A stretch of DNA of 64,000 bases, from positions 1,302,001 to 1,366,000 of the forward strand of contig OZ250177.1 of NCBI GenBank assembly GCA_965238135.1. Reading direction: 5' to 3'. A program made the position numbers and the translations under genes. A model generated the notes under the pieces. That model saw only the letters and a program-made list of their open reading frames with translations, was not told where the DNA came from and made no database searches. The stretch comes from Multivorans sp965238135. GTDB taxonomy: Bacteria > Acidobacteriota > Thermoanaerobaculia > Multivoradales > Multivoraceae. Of the stretch, positions 7,249-17,489 are shown piece after piece (position 1 is the first letter of the stretch; each line of letters starts with the position of its first letter).

Positions 7249-8040
7249 CTACCGACCCTTCCAGTTCGGCGGCCGCTTCTCGGCGAACGCCCTCGGACCC
7301 TCGACCAAGTCCTCGGATGTGTTCATCGCGGCGGTCCACTGAAAAATTGAACCGGCGGCCTGCTCCAGCGCCATGCCGAGCCCCTTGTTCGCCGCCTCCT
7401 TGCTGGCCCGCACGGACAGCGGCGCGCACTCCAGGATCTGCGCCGCCCACGCCCGGGCGCGGTCGAGCAGCTCGTCGTGAGCGCAGACCTCGTTGACGAT
7501 CCCGAGTTCCTTCGCCTCCTGCGGCGTGATGTGCCGCCCGGTGAGGAGCATGCCCATCGCCTGGTGGTACGGGATATGCCGCGGCAACCGGTGAACGCCG
7601 AGCGCCCCCGCCATCAGGCCGACACGGGGTTCGGGCAGCCCGAACGTCGCCTTCTCGGAGGCGAGGATGATGTCGCAGGCCAGCACCAGCTCGAAGCCGC
7701 CGCCGAGGGCGAAGCCGTTGACCGCCGCGATCATCGGCTTGTGCAGGTCGAAGCGGGCGGTGATGCCGCCGAAGCCGCCCCGCACGCCCTTCATGCCGGC
7801 CCGCACGGTCTTGCTGCCGTGCTCCGCCTGGTACTTCAGGTCGTTGCCGGCGGAGAACGCGCGGTCGCCGGCGCCGGTGAGGATCGCCACCCAGGCGTCG
7901 TCATCGGCGGCGAAGTCGTTGAACACCGAGTCGAGCTCCTGGCTCGTCGGCGGGTGGATCGCGTTCATGCGCTCCGGACGGTTGATCGTCACCGTCCAGA
8001 CGTGGTCGTCCTTCGAAACCTCGAGAAACTCGTAGCTCAC
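7249..8040 (-). CDS. Enoyl-CoA hydratase/isomerase family protein
   Basis: 263 residues with the crotonase fold. The oxyanion-hole segments are 'FSAGNDLKY' (about 62-70) and 'NGFALGGGFELVLACD' (about 109-124). The catalytic region 'LPEPRVGLMAGALGVHRLPR' retains one acidic residue, where CaiD-like and hydratase members carry Glu. The C-terminus 'FAEKRPPNWKGR' is common among CaiD-like crotonases. It probably hydrates or isomerises an unsaturated acyl-CoA, but the precise substrate is unknown. It is first in a two-gene minus-strand unit with the SDR. The 163 bases between its start and the divergent nicotinamidase gene must hold both promoters. Confidence 0.87.
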   Translation of the reverse strand: MSYEFLEVSKDDHVWTVTINRPERMNAIHPPTSQELDSVFNDFAADDDAWVAILTGAGDRAFSAGNDLKYQAEHGSKTVRAGMKGVRGGFGGITARFDLHKPMIAAVNGFALGGGFELVLACDIILASEKATFGLPEPRVGLMAGALGVHRLPRHIPYHQAMGMLLTGRHITPQEAKELGIVNEVCAHDELLDRARAWAAQILECAPLSVRASKEAANKGLGMALEQAAGSIFQWTAAMNTSEDLVEGPRAFAEKRPPNWKGR

Positions 8041-8203
8041 TTGCCTGCTCCTGTTTACCTGCGGGGCCAGTATCGGGCAAAGCCCTTACGGCCGTTTCAT
8101 GGAAGGCGGCGAGAGTAGCAGGCGGAGGCCGCGCCAGCCCTCCTGAAATCGCCTGCCTGGGGTTCTTGACAGCGCTCGCGGGCGCTGGCAGCGTCCACCC
8201 ACG

Positions 8204-9256
8204 ATGACCCTCCTGCCGCTGCCGGAGAGCTTCCACGAAAGCGTCGCCCGGGAGCGGAGCGGCGCCTGGTTCCACGACCCCGATCCCAACCGGGTCGCCG
8301 CCGCTGCCGCGGACTGGCGCCGCCGCCACGACCTCCCTCCGGCAGCCTCGGACGAGGTCCGCCGTCTGCTGTTGCTGGTCGACGAGCAGCGCGACTTCTG
8401 CCTCCCCGAGGGCACGCTCTTCGTCGGTGGCCGTTCCGGCCGCGGCGCGCTCGAGGACACGGAGCGGCTGGTGCGCTTCATCTACCGCAATCTCGGCAAC
8501 CTGACCGACATCGTCAGCAGCCTCGACGCCCACTTGCCCCACCAGATCTTCTTCTCTTCGTTCTGGACTGACGCCGCGGGCCGCCCACTCGATCCCTACC
8601 GCGAAGTGACTGCGGAACAGGTCGTCGCCGGCAGCGCGGTTCCCAACCCCGACCTCGCCGGCTGGTTCGGAGACGGCAGCCCGGAATGGCTGCGCCGCCA
8701 AGCCGAGGACTACTGCCGGAGACTGGAGGAAACCGGGCGCTACCGGCTCTACCTGTGGCCGCCGCACTGTCTGCTGGGCAGCCAGGGCCAGACCGTCGTC
8801 GGAACAGTCCAGGAAGCGCGCCTGTTCTTCGCCTACGCCCGACGGGCGCAGGCGCCGATGGAGGTCAAGGGATCCGACTCGCTGACCGAGAACTACTCCG
8901 TGCTGTCGCCCGAGGTGCTCACCGGCCACGACGGCCAGCCCCTCGGCGAACGCAACACGGCGCTGCTCGATCGCCTGTTGGCCGCCGACGCGGTGATCCT
9001 CGCCGGCCAGGCCGGCAGCCATTGCGTGCGCAGCACCGTCGACGAGCTACTGACCGAGATGGACCGTCGCGGCGTCCCCGCCGGCCGCCTGCATCTGCTC
9101 GCCGACTGCATGTCCGCCGTCGTAGTGCCCGACCCGGACAACCCGGGCGAGTTCGTCGCCGACTTCACCGACGAGTTCGAAGCAGCCCTCAGCCGCTACC
9201 AGGCCGCCGGAGTCCACATTGCGAGTTCCGAGGACGACGTCGCGGACTGGGGCTGA
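8204..9256 (+). CDS. Isochorismatase-fold amidohydrolase, probable nicotinamidase
   Basis: 350 residues with the cysteine hydrolase triad of the isochorismatase/nicotinamidase superfamily: Asp in 'LLVDEQRDFCLP' (about 58-69), Lys in 'MEVKGSD' (about 223-229), and the nucleophilic Cys in 'AGSHCVRST' (about 266-274). The metal-site region 'SLDAHLPHQIFF' is also present. It is longer than the usual ~200 residues, with an extra N-terminal 50 residues and an insertion before the lysine. Nicotinamidase converts nicotinamide to nicotinate, the step before nicotinate phosphoribosyltransferase, encoded nearby at 11399-12817. It converges with nadE, ending 21 bases from it. The NAD-salvage neighbours are the main reason for preferring nicotinamidase over isochorismatase. 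Confidence 0.82.
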   Translation: MTLLPLPESFHESVARERSGAWFHDPDPNRVAAAAADWRRRHDLPPAASDEVRRLLLLVDEQRDFCLPEGTLFVGGRSGRGALEDTERLVRFIYRNLGNLTDIVSSLDAHLPHQIFFSSFWTDAAGRPLDPYREVTAEQVVAGSAVPNPDLAGWFGDGSPEWLRRQAEDYCRRLEETGRYRLYLWPPHCLLGSQGQTVVGTVQEARLFFAYARRAQAPMEVKGSDSLTENYSVLSPEVLTGHDGQPLGERNTALLDRLLAADAVILAGQAGSHCVRSTVDELLTEMDRRGVPAGRLHLLADCMSAVVVPDPDNPGEFVADFTDEFEAALSRYQAAGVHIASSEDDVADWG

Positions 9257-9277
9257 GGGCCGCGACGCAGCGACCGC

Positions 9278-11371
9278 TCACGGCACGTTGCGCCGTAGCT
9301 CCTCCACCCACACCGCGGGGCCGCCGTCGGACGGCGCTCGCCAATCGCCGCGGGGCGACAGCGATCCACCGGACCCCACCTTGGGCCCGTTGGGCAGCGC
9401 CGAGCGCTTAAACTGGCTGGTGCCGAAGAATCGGACCAGGAACACCTCCAGCCAGTGCTTGATCTCGGCCAGGGAGTACTCCCGGCGGTCGGACTCGGGC
9501 ATCGTGTCGAGCCAGGCGCCCCGGGCGCGGTCACCCCACGCCTGGTGCGCCAGGTAGGCGACGCGGCTCGGGCGGTAGCCGTACCGGCTCAGGTAGTAGA
9601 GGTGGAAGTCCTGCAGCTCGAACGGACCGATCACCGCCTCGGTCGATTGCGCTGGCTCCCCGTTGCCCGCCTTCTGCCCCTCCACGGCCGGCACAAGTTC
9701 CGGAGAGATCTCGGTGTCGACGATCGACTGCAGGGTCTCGCTGGCCTCGGCGCCGAACTCGCCGCGTTCGACTTCCCAGCGGATCAGGTGCTGGATCAGG
9801 GTCTTGGGCACGGACGAGTTGACGCTGTAGTGCGCCATCTGGTCGCCGACGCCGTACGTGCACCAGCCGAGCGCCAGCTCCGAGAGATCGCCGGTGCCGA
9901 TCACCAGGCCGCGGTGGTGGTTCGCCAGCCGGAACAGGTGCGACGTGCGCTCGCCGGCCTGCACGTTCTCGAACGTCGCGTCGTAGACCTCCGGGCCGCG
10001 CTCGCCGCGGCCGTAGGGATGGTCGATCGACTGCAGCATCCGTTCGCTGGCCGGCCGGATATCGATCTCCGACGCGGTCACACCCAGCGCCGCCATGAGC
10101 CGCTTCGCGTTCTCGTACGTGCGCGCTGAGGTGCCGAAGCCGGGCAGCGTGTAGGCGAGGATGTTCGACGGCGGCAGGCCGAGGCGCGAAAAGGCCCGCA
10201 CGCAGACAATCAGCGCGTGGCTCGAATCGAGCCCACCCGAGACGCCGATCACGACCTTCTCGATGCCGGTGGCGCCTAGTCTTTGAACCAGGCCCGCGAC
10301 CTGGATGTCGAACGCCTCGGCGCAGCGCTCGTCCCGCTCGCCAATATCTGCCGGCACGTACGGAAAGCGGGGGATCTCCCGCTCGAGCTCCACACCGGCC
10401 GGCGGCCGCTCGACCGCCAAGGCGACCTGCCGGAACCGGCCGACGGCCGACTCCCGGCGCGCCGCGTCCCGGAACGTCGACATGCGGAGGCGCTCCTGCG
10501 TCAGGCGCTCCAGGTCGAGGTCGGCGGTGACGATCTGGGCGTCCTGGCCGAACCGTTCCGACTCCGCCAGCCTTTCGCCGTTCTCGTAGATCAGGCCGTG
10601 GCTGTCCCAGGCCAGGTCGGTGGTCGATTCGCCCGCGCCGGCCCCGGCGTAGACGTAAGCCGCCACCGACCGTCCCGACTGCGACGCGCACAGCAAGCGC
10701 CGGTAGTCGGCCTTGCCGATCGTCACGTTGCTCGCCGACAGGTTGAACAGCACCGAGGCGCCGGCCAGCGCGCCGTGCGTACTCGGCGGCAGCGGCGACC
10801 ACAAGTCCTCGCAGATCTCGACGTGGAATCGAAACGCCGGATCGGGTCCCAGGTCGAAGAGCAGGTCCTCGCCAAAGGGAGCCGCCGCGCCGCCCAGGGA
10901 CACGAACTCTGACCGTCGCGATTCGGCGGCCGCGAAGTAGCGCTTCTCGTAGTACTCGCGGTAGTTCGGCAGGTAGGTCTTCGGCACGATGCCGGCCACC
11001 CGGCCGCCATGGACGACCGCCGCGACGTTGAACACCGCGCCATCGGCCACCAGCGGCAGGCCGACGATCAAGACCGTCCGCATCTTGCCCGTGGCAGCAG
11101 CCAGTTCGACCAGGGCGTCTCGCGAACCCTCGAGCACCGCCGACTGGTGGAACAGGTCTTCCAGCGAGTAGCCGCTCAGGTTGAGTTCGGGGAAGACGGC
11201 CGCCGCCGCTCCGGCCGCCTCGGCGCGCCGCGCCAGCTCGAGCGTGCGTTCCAGATTCACCGCCGGATCGGCGATCTCGACCCGCGGCAGGCACACGGCG
11301 ACGCGCGCGAACCCGTGCTCGTACAGGTCGTCGAAGCGACGCACAACGCCTCCAGCGCCCGAAGCGGCCAT
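9278..11371 (-). CDS. nadE: Glutamine-dependent NAD+ synthetase
   Basis: 697 residues with two domains. The N-terminal nitrilase-type amidase (about 20-320) carries Glu in 'FPELNLSGYS', Lys in 'VPKTYLPNY' and Cys in 'VEICEDLWSP'; it releases ammonia from glutamine. The C-terminal NAD synthase domain has the ATP-pyrophosphatase loop 'GVSGGLDSS' near 376-384 and 'TGDLSELALGW'. It converts nicotinate adenine dinucleotide to NAD+. The gene lies 27 bases after nicotinate phosphoribosyltransferase on the same strand, a salvage operon. The start could be MAASG (used here) or a few codons later before 'RRFDDLYEHGF'. Confidence 0.95.
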   Translation of the reverse strand: MAASGAGGVVRRFDDLYEHGFARVAVCLPRVEIADPAVNLERTLELARRAEAAGAAAAVFPELNLSGYSLEDLFHQSAVLEGSRDALVELAAATGKMRTVLIVGLPLVADGAVFNVAAVVHGGRVAGIVPKTYLPNYREYYEKRYFAAAESRRSEFVSLGGAAAPFGEDLLFDLGPDPAFRFHVEICEDLWSPLPPSTHGALAGASVLFNLSASNVTIGKADYRRLLCASQSGRSVAAYVYAGAGAGESTTDLAWDSHGLIYENGERLAESERFGQDAQIVTADLDLERLTQERLRMSTFRDAARRESAVGRFRQVALAVERPPAGVELEREIPRFPYVPADIGERDERCAEAFDIQVAGLVQRLGATGIEKVVIGVSGGLDSSHALIVCVRAFSRLGLPPSNILAYTLPGFGTSARTYENAKRLMAALGVTASEIDIRPASERMLQSIDHPYGRGERGPEVYDATFENVQAGERTSHLFRLANHHRGLVIGTGDLSELALGWCTYGVGDQMAHYSVNSSVPKTLIQHLIRWEVERGEFGAEASETLQSIVDTEISPELVPAVEGQKAGNGEPAQSTEAVIGPFELQDFHLYYLSRYGYRPSRVAYLAHQAWGDRARGAWLDTMPESDRREYSLAEIKHWLEVFLVRFFGTSQFKRSALPNGPKVGSGGSLSPRGDWRAPSDGGPAVWVEELRRNVP

Positions 11372-11398
11372 GCCGGATTATGAACGACAAACGGCGAT

Positions 11399-12813
<1,415 letters not shown>

Positions 12814-12817
<4 letters not shown>

Positions 12818-14664
12818 GGCGAGGCCTCCACGAGCGGCGGCTCCGTCGGCCGGTGCTGGTACAACTCGCCGTCCACGAAACCGAGCCGCCGGTAGTACTC
12901 GCGGGTACCGACCGAAGAGATGACCGCGACGTGCTCGAACCCGGCTTCGGCCGCGACCTCGAGCGCCTCGGCGATCAGGCGGCGGCCGAGACCGACGTGC
13001 TGCGACCGGCCCTTGCCCCGTTCGCCGAAGCCGACGACCGCGCCGTAGACGTGGACTTCCCGAATGATCGCTCTGCCTGTCAGCTCCGCGACCGGCCCCT
13101 CAGCCGACCCGGACACCGCCGGTACGCGCAGCCTGAGAAACCCGGCGATCCGGTCCTCCGCGTCCACGAACTCGAGGAACGTCTCCCGGCCCGAAGCCGC
13201 CTCGTAGTCCGTGCGCCGCATGCGGAGACGGCCCGGATCGACGCGGCGACCGCCGATCTCGCGGGCGCGGATGTCCCGGCAGACGACGCGGCGCTCACCC
13301 GCCTCGGCTTCGGCGACCTGACGCAGGTTCGTCGTCCTGTTGCCGGTCACGATCTCCGTGCCGGGAATGTCGCGAATCACCCGCGTCAGCCGGCAGTACC
13401 GAGGTGTGGCGCCCAGGCTGTGTACGAGCACGTCGAGCAACTCACTTCGGGTGTACGGGCGCCATGCGCCGCGCCGATAGTAGGACATCAACTCCGCGCT
13501 TTCGATCAGGGAACACGGGTAGACCTTCAGCTCGTCCGGGCGTACGTCCGGGTCCTCGAACAGCCGGTCGAAGTCCTCGCAGTCCTTCGCCGGCGTCGAG
13601 CCGTAGAGGTTCGGCATCCAGTGCGCCTGGACCTTGAATCCCGTTTGGCGCAGCAACCGGATGGCCCGTCTGGTCATCGCAGCGTCATGGCCGCGCCGGT
13701 TCTTCCTTAGCACCTCGTCGTTCATGGTCTGGATGCCGATCTGCACCTTCGTCGCTCCCAGGCGACGCATGCGGAGGGCTTCACCCCGATCCAGCCGATC
13801 GGGACGTGTCTCGATCGACAGGCCGACGCAGCGGACGGCGGCCGTCTCGTTCTCGCACTGCGCCGCCTCGAGTTCAGCCCAGCTCGCGGTCTGCCGCCGA
13901 GCCTGGGCAGCCGCCCGGGGGTGCGTCGAAGTCCAGTCGCTCACGACCTGGTTGTAGCTACGACTCCGGCTCGCGTTTGGGCCCGCGCCCTCGCCACGGG
14001 TGTCGAGCGTCTCGCCGTCAACCGTCTCCTCGAGGTCGCGGAAGTCGACCTCCGGCTCGAATCCGGCGAGCGGATCCCCGCCGGTACGCCTGGCGATCTC
14101 CCAAAACCGGTTCATTGCCTCGAAGCAGCGCTCGACGAACCAGATCTGGTAGCTCTCCGGATAGCTCGACCAGGTGCCGCCGAGCACGATCAGCTCGACC
14201 TTGTCGACCGGGTGACCCGTATGGTCGAAGGAACGCAGCCGGGACAGGGTCTGCCGGTAGGGGTCGAACTGATGCTCCGCGGCCCGCTGCGCTCCCGGTT
14301 CCGAAGAGATGTAGCTCTTCGGCATCCGCACGTCGCTGGGGCAGAAGATGCAGCGCCCGGGACAGGCGAACGGCTTCGTCAGCACCGTGACCGGCGCCAC
14401 ACCGCTCCTCGTGCGCACCGGCTTCATCCGCACCCGCTCGACGAACGTCTGCTCCCGGACCGAGCCGGAACGAAGCGCCCGGTAACCGCGAATCAGCTCG
14501 GCCTTCGAGAAGAAGCCCTTGCCATCCTTGGGATAGCGCCGCAGCAGGTGCTCCAGGTGCTCCTTCTCGAAGCTCGAGGCCCGCTCGATGGCGCCGAAGA
14601 TCGCCTCGAGTTCGGCGGCATGCTCCGCGGGGTCGAACGGATAGGCGCTGCCACCGTCGCTCAT
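12814..14664 (-). CDS. Elp3-like radical SAM / GNAT tRNA-modification enzyme
   Basis: 616 residues from ATG 14664; upstream in-frame codons are low-complexity and overlap the divergent SDR gene. The radical SAM cluster motif is 'CPGRCIFC' (Cys 101, 105, 108), followed by 'VLGGTWSSYP', 'SIETRPD' and 'KVQIGIQTM', all Elp3 features. The C-terminal ~80 residues are a GNAT domain ('LGRRLIAEAL', 'REYYRRLGF'). Elp3 adds a carboxymethyl group to the wobble uridine of certain tRNAs using acetyl-CoA. Bacterial homologues exist, but their role is less well established. Two genes away on the other strand lies a Trm9-like methyltransferase that could act on the same nucleoside. It is the first gene of the minus-strand run with pncB and nadE. 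Confidence 0.88.
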
Positions 14665-14818
14665 CGACGGCGTTCTCCGCGGCCGACAGCCACGCGAACC
14701 TGTGATCCACGCTGATCCAAGACGCGCCTGAAGCGTTTCGGAGCTATTGTCGCCACCATGGCGGGAACCTACTACGGTCGCGCGAAGCGCTCGCAATCCT
14801 GAAGGTCGGGTGACGACG

Positions 14819-15649
14819 ATGGTGGCGGAAGCGGCGCCGGCGGGGCGCTTTGAGGGCCGCTCGGCCCTGGTCACCGGCGGCGGCAGCGGCATCGGACTCG
14901 CCGTGGCCCGCACCCTCGCCTCGGGCGGCTGCCGCGTTGCGCTCAGCGGCCGGCGCCGGGACGCGGTCGAAGCGGCCGCCGGGGAGTTGCGGGAACAGGG
15001 GCTGGCCTGTGTGGCCGTCGCCGGCGATGTCGCCGGTGCGGACAGCGCGCGGGAGATGGTGGACGAAGCGGCCCGCCAACTGGACGGGCTCGACATCCTG
15101 GTCAACTGCGCCGGCGTCTACCGCACGGGTCCGCTGGCAGCGGACAGCACCGGCGCGGCCGTGCCCGGAGCGGCCGGCGAGCCGGACCCGGTCGACCTGG
15201 TGATCGACATCGATCTGAAGGGCGTGCTGTTCGCTATCCGCGCCGCCATTCCGCACCTCCGAGCCAAGGCAGGCACGGGCGAAGCGTCGATCGTCAACAT
15301 CTCGTCCTCCGTCACCCAGTCGCCGCTCGCCAACTGCTCCGTCTACTCCGCCGCCAAGGCCGGCGTCGACGCGTTGACCCGCAGCCTCGCGGCGGAACTC
15401 GCCGGCGACCGCATCCGCGTCAACGCAGTGTTGCCGGGCGTCGTGCGCACCCCGATCTTCGAGACGGTCATGCAACCCGAAGAAGCCGCTGGTTTCCTCG
15501 ACAGCTTCGGCGACCAGGTACCGCTCGGCCGGGTCGGCGAACCCGACGATGTCGCGCGCGCCGTCGTCTTCCTGTGCGATCCGGAGAACGACTGGATCAC
15601 CGGCGCGCTGCTCGCCGTCGACGGTGGGCTTGGGTTGGGCTCTGTGTAA
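14819..15649 (+). CDS. Short-chain dehydrogenase/reductase
   Basis: 276 residues from ATG 14819. A GTG at 14810 four bases after GAAGG is an equally plausible start, and the frame is open further upstream. The cofactor motif is 'TGGGSGIGL', 'VNCAG' replaces NNAG, and the YxxxK pair is in 'SVYSAAKAG' with the preceding serine in 'ISSSVTQS'. It is an FabG-like oxidoreductase of unknown substrate. A short insertion after 'VYRTGPLAAD' lengthens the region before the catalytic residues. It is transcribed divergently from the Elp3 gene and 17 bases ahead of the methyltransferase gene, probably as one unit. Confidence 0.85.
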   Translation: MVAEAAPAGRFEGRSALVTGGGSGIGLAVARTLASGGCRVALSGRRRDAVEAAAGELREQGLACVAVAGDVAGADSAREMVDEAARQLDGLDILVNCAGVYRTGPLAADSTGAAVPGAAGEPDPVDLVIDIDLKGVLFAIRAAIPHLRAKAGTGEASIVNISSSVTQSPLANCSVYSAAKAGVDALTRSLAAELAGDRIRVNAVLPGVVRTPIFETVMQPEEAAGFLDSFGDQVPLGRVGEPDDVARAVVFLCDPENDWITGALLAVDGGLGLGSV

Positions 15650-15666
15650 ACCGGCTCGCCTGCACC

Positions 15667-16437
15667 ATGGACCCTTCAACCCAGGCCGCCCTGCGCCACA
15701 TCAACCGCGACTTCTACGACCGCTACGCCGCCGACTTCGACCGCACCCGCCACCCCGGCGGCTGGCCTGGATGGCGCCGCGTCGTCGAGGCCGCGGCACG
15801 GCCCACGAGCCGGCCCCTCCGCGTCCTCGACCTCGGCTGCGGCAACGGACGCTTCGCCCTCTTCCTCGACCGCAACCCGGACCTCCGCTCCGAACGGCCA
15901 TTCGACTACTTCGGTATCGACTCCAGCGCCGAGCTGATCGAGCGCGCCCGCTCCGCCTGCGCCGATCGCCGACATATCCGCTTCGAGGTCGCCGACATCG
16001 AGACCCGCCCGCCCGACGAGGCGACTCACGATCTCGTCACGCTCTTCGGCGTCGTCCACCACCTGCCTGGCTTCGACAACCGGCGCCGCGCCCTCGAACG
16101 AGCCGCCGCGGCCGTGGCGCCCCGTGGCCTGCTCGCGATCACCTGCTGGCAGTTCGCTGACGACGCCCGGTTCGAATGCCGCCGCCTCGACTGGGGTCCG
16201 GAAGCAGGCATCGACCCGGCTGAACTCGAACCGGGCGACCACTTGCTGCGCTGGGGACCGAGCGACTCCGGCGCCCGGCGCTACTGCCACCACACCGACG
16301 AGGACGAACTCGATCGTCTCGTCGGCGGCCTGCCGCTGACCGAAACTGCCCGCTACCGCGCGGACGGCGCCGGCGACCGGCAGAACCTGTACTGGCTGGG
16401 TGCCCGAGGGCTCAGGCGGGACCGCGGACGCGACTGA
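15667..16437 (+). CDS. Class I SAM methyltransferase, Trm9/ABH8-like
   Basis: 256 residues from ATG 15667. Motif I is 'VLDLGCGNGRF' (53-63), motif II is 'YFGIDSSAELIERAR' and the post-II acidic strand is 'EVADIE'. Before motif I the sequence reads 'INRDFYDRYAADFDRTRHP' followed by 'GWPGW'. This resembles the segment in Trm9/ALKBH8 methyltransferases (FxxxAxxFDxTRxxPWP) that precedes the same 'GCGNG' loop. Trm9 methyl-esterifies the carboxymethyl group that Elp3 puts on wobble uridine. The Elp3 homologue two genes away makes this assignment attractive, but general methyltransferases share motif I. The C-terminus overlaps the convergent Uma2-type gene by 26 bases. Confidence 0.7.
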   Translation: MDPSTQAALRHINRDFYDRYAADFDRTRHPGGWPGWRRVVEAAARPTSRPLRVLDLGCGNGRFALFLDRNPDLRSERPFDYFGIDSSAELIERARSACADRRHIRFEVADIETRPPDEATHDLVTLFGVVHHLPGFDNRRRALERAAAAVAPRGLLAITCWQFADDARFECRRLDWGPEAGIDPAELEPGDHLLRWGPSDSGARRYCHHTDEDELDRLVGGLPLTETARYRADGAGDRQNLYWLGARGLRRDRGRD

Positions 16438-17410
16438 GGAAGTCCTCCGCGTCCCGGCACTCCCACGCCAACCGGATGAGCGGCGCAGGGTCCGCGACGT
16501 GGTCGAGTTGCTTGAACCACGAGCGCAAGGCAGGCGTCGTCGCCAGACCGCGAGCCGCGAGCGCCTCCTGCACGGCGACGCGAACGATCTCCAGGCGCTC
16601 CTCTGCGCGGCCCTCGACACGGCCTTCCGCTCGGCCCTCCGCTCGGCCCTCCGCTCGCTCCCGGCGCAGAAGAGGATCGTCGTCGGGGCCGGTGCCTTCC
16701 GCCGCCGCGAGCGTGTCGGCCACACGGCGAAGCGTGTCCACCGTTTCAAGCGAAGCCTCGTGTTCGTTCAAGGCCGCGTGGATCGCCTCCGCGGTCCAAC
16801 CCCGAAACGCCCGGCTCGACGGCGTTTCGATGTAGCGCCCGCCCTCCAGAACGTAGATTGTGAGAGCGGACCGGCGAGACTTCGGGCGGTAGTGCCAGCT
16901 CGCGTTCGGGACTTCCACCCATACCTCCGGGAAGCCCCAGGACTCGTAGATTCCGAGCTTGCGACGCCGCACGTCGGTGCTGTAGTCGACCTCCAGGAGC
17001 ACATCCGGCAGCGCGTTCGCACCGCGTTCGATCTCCGGGCCACTGGGTCGCGTCTCGGAGGGGTGCAGATAGGCCACTTGGTCAGCGGCCAGTAGCCGCA
17101 ACCGTTTGCCGCTCTCTCCGCGCACGACCAGATCGGCCGCGCCGATCACGTCGATCGGCGAGCCGCGCCGCATCGCGATCATCTTCACGCAGGCGGCGAA
17201 GCGCTGCGCTCCGTACTCGTGATAGGTGGTGGCCGGCTCCGCCACGATCGCGATCTGGTTGCGCGCGTCCCAGTACTCGATGCGGCCCTCGTAGTCGTCG
17301 AGTTCCTCGTCCGGAATCCGCACCGCGCGGCAGCCCGGGAACTCGTGAGCCTGCGGCGGCGCACCGTCGTCCGGAAGCTGGTCGACCTGTCTGGCGATCG
17401 GTTCAGCCAC
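16412..17410 (-). CDS. Uma2-family (DUF820) PD-(D/E)XK nuclease-like protein
   Basis: 332 residues. The restriction-endonuclease-like core is visible as 'LPDVLLEVDYSTDVRRRK' followed by 'LGIYESWGFPEVWVEV', typical of Uma2 proteins. The Asp, the E-x-D and the following Tyr region would form the active site. The N-terminal part ('FPGCRAVRIPDEELDDYEG') is also of this family. Residues about 255-276 are a tandem run of R-A/V-E-G units, a charged repeat seen in related proteins and prone to copy-number change. Uma2 proteins are abundant in cyanobacteria and environmental phyla. Their biological role is unsettled; a link to mobile DNA is only suspected. Confidence 0.8.
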   Translation of the reverse strand: MAEPIARQVDQLPDDGAPPQAHEFPGCRAVRIPDEELDDYEGRIEYWDARNQIAIVAEPATTYHEYGAQRFAACVKMIAMRRGSPIDVIGAADLVVRGESGKRLRLLAADQVAYLHPSETRPSGPEIERGANALPDVLLEVDYSTDVRRRKLGIYESWGFPEVWVEVPNASWHYRPKSRRSALTIYVLEGGRYIETPSSRAFRGWTAEAIHAALNEHEASLETVDTLRRVADTLAAAEGTGPDDDPLLRRERAEGRAEGRAEGRVEGRAEERLEIVRVAVQEALAARGLATTPALRSWFKQLDHVADPAPLIRLAWECRDAEDFLSRVRGPA

Positions 17411-17489
17411 GAGCCGATTCTATATCCACGGGTAGCGAGGGGGGCCGCGGAGCGGCTGGTAGTTTGCGATGGAAGGAGAATCGCCACCG

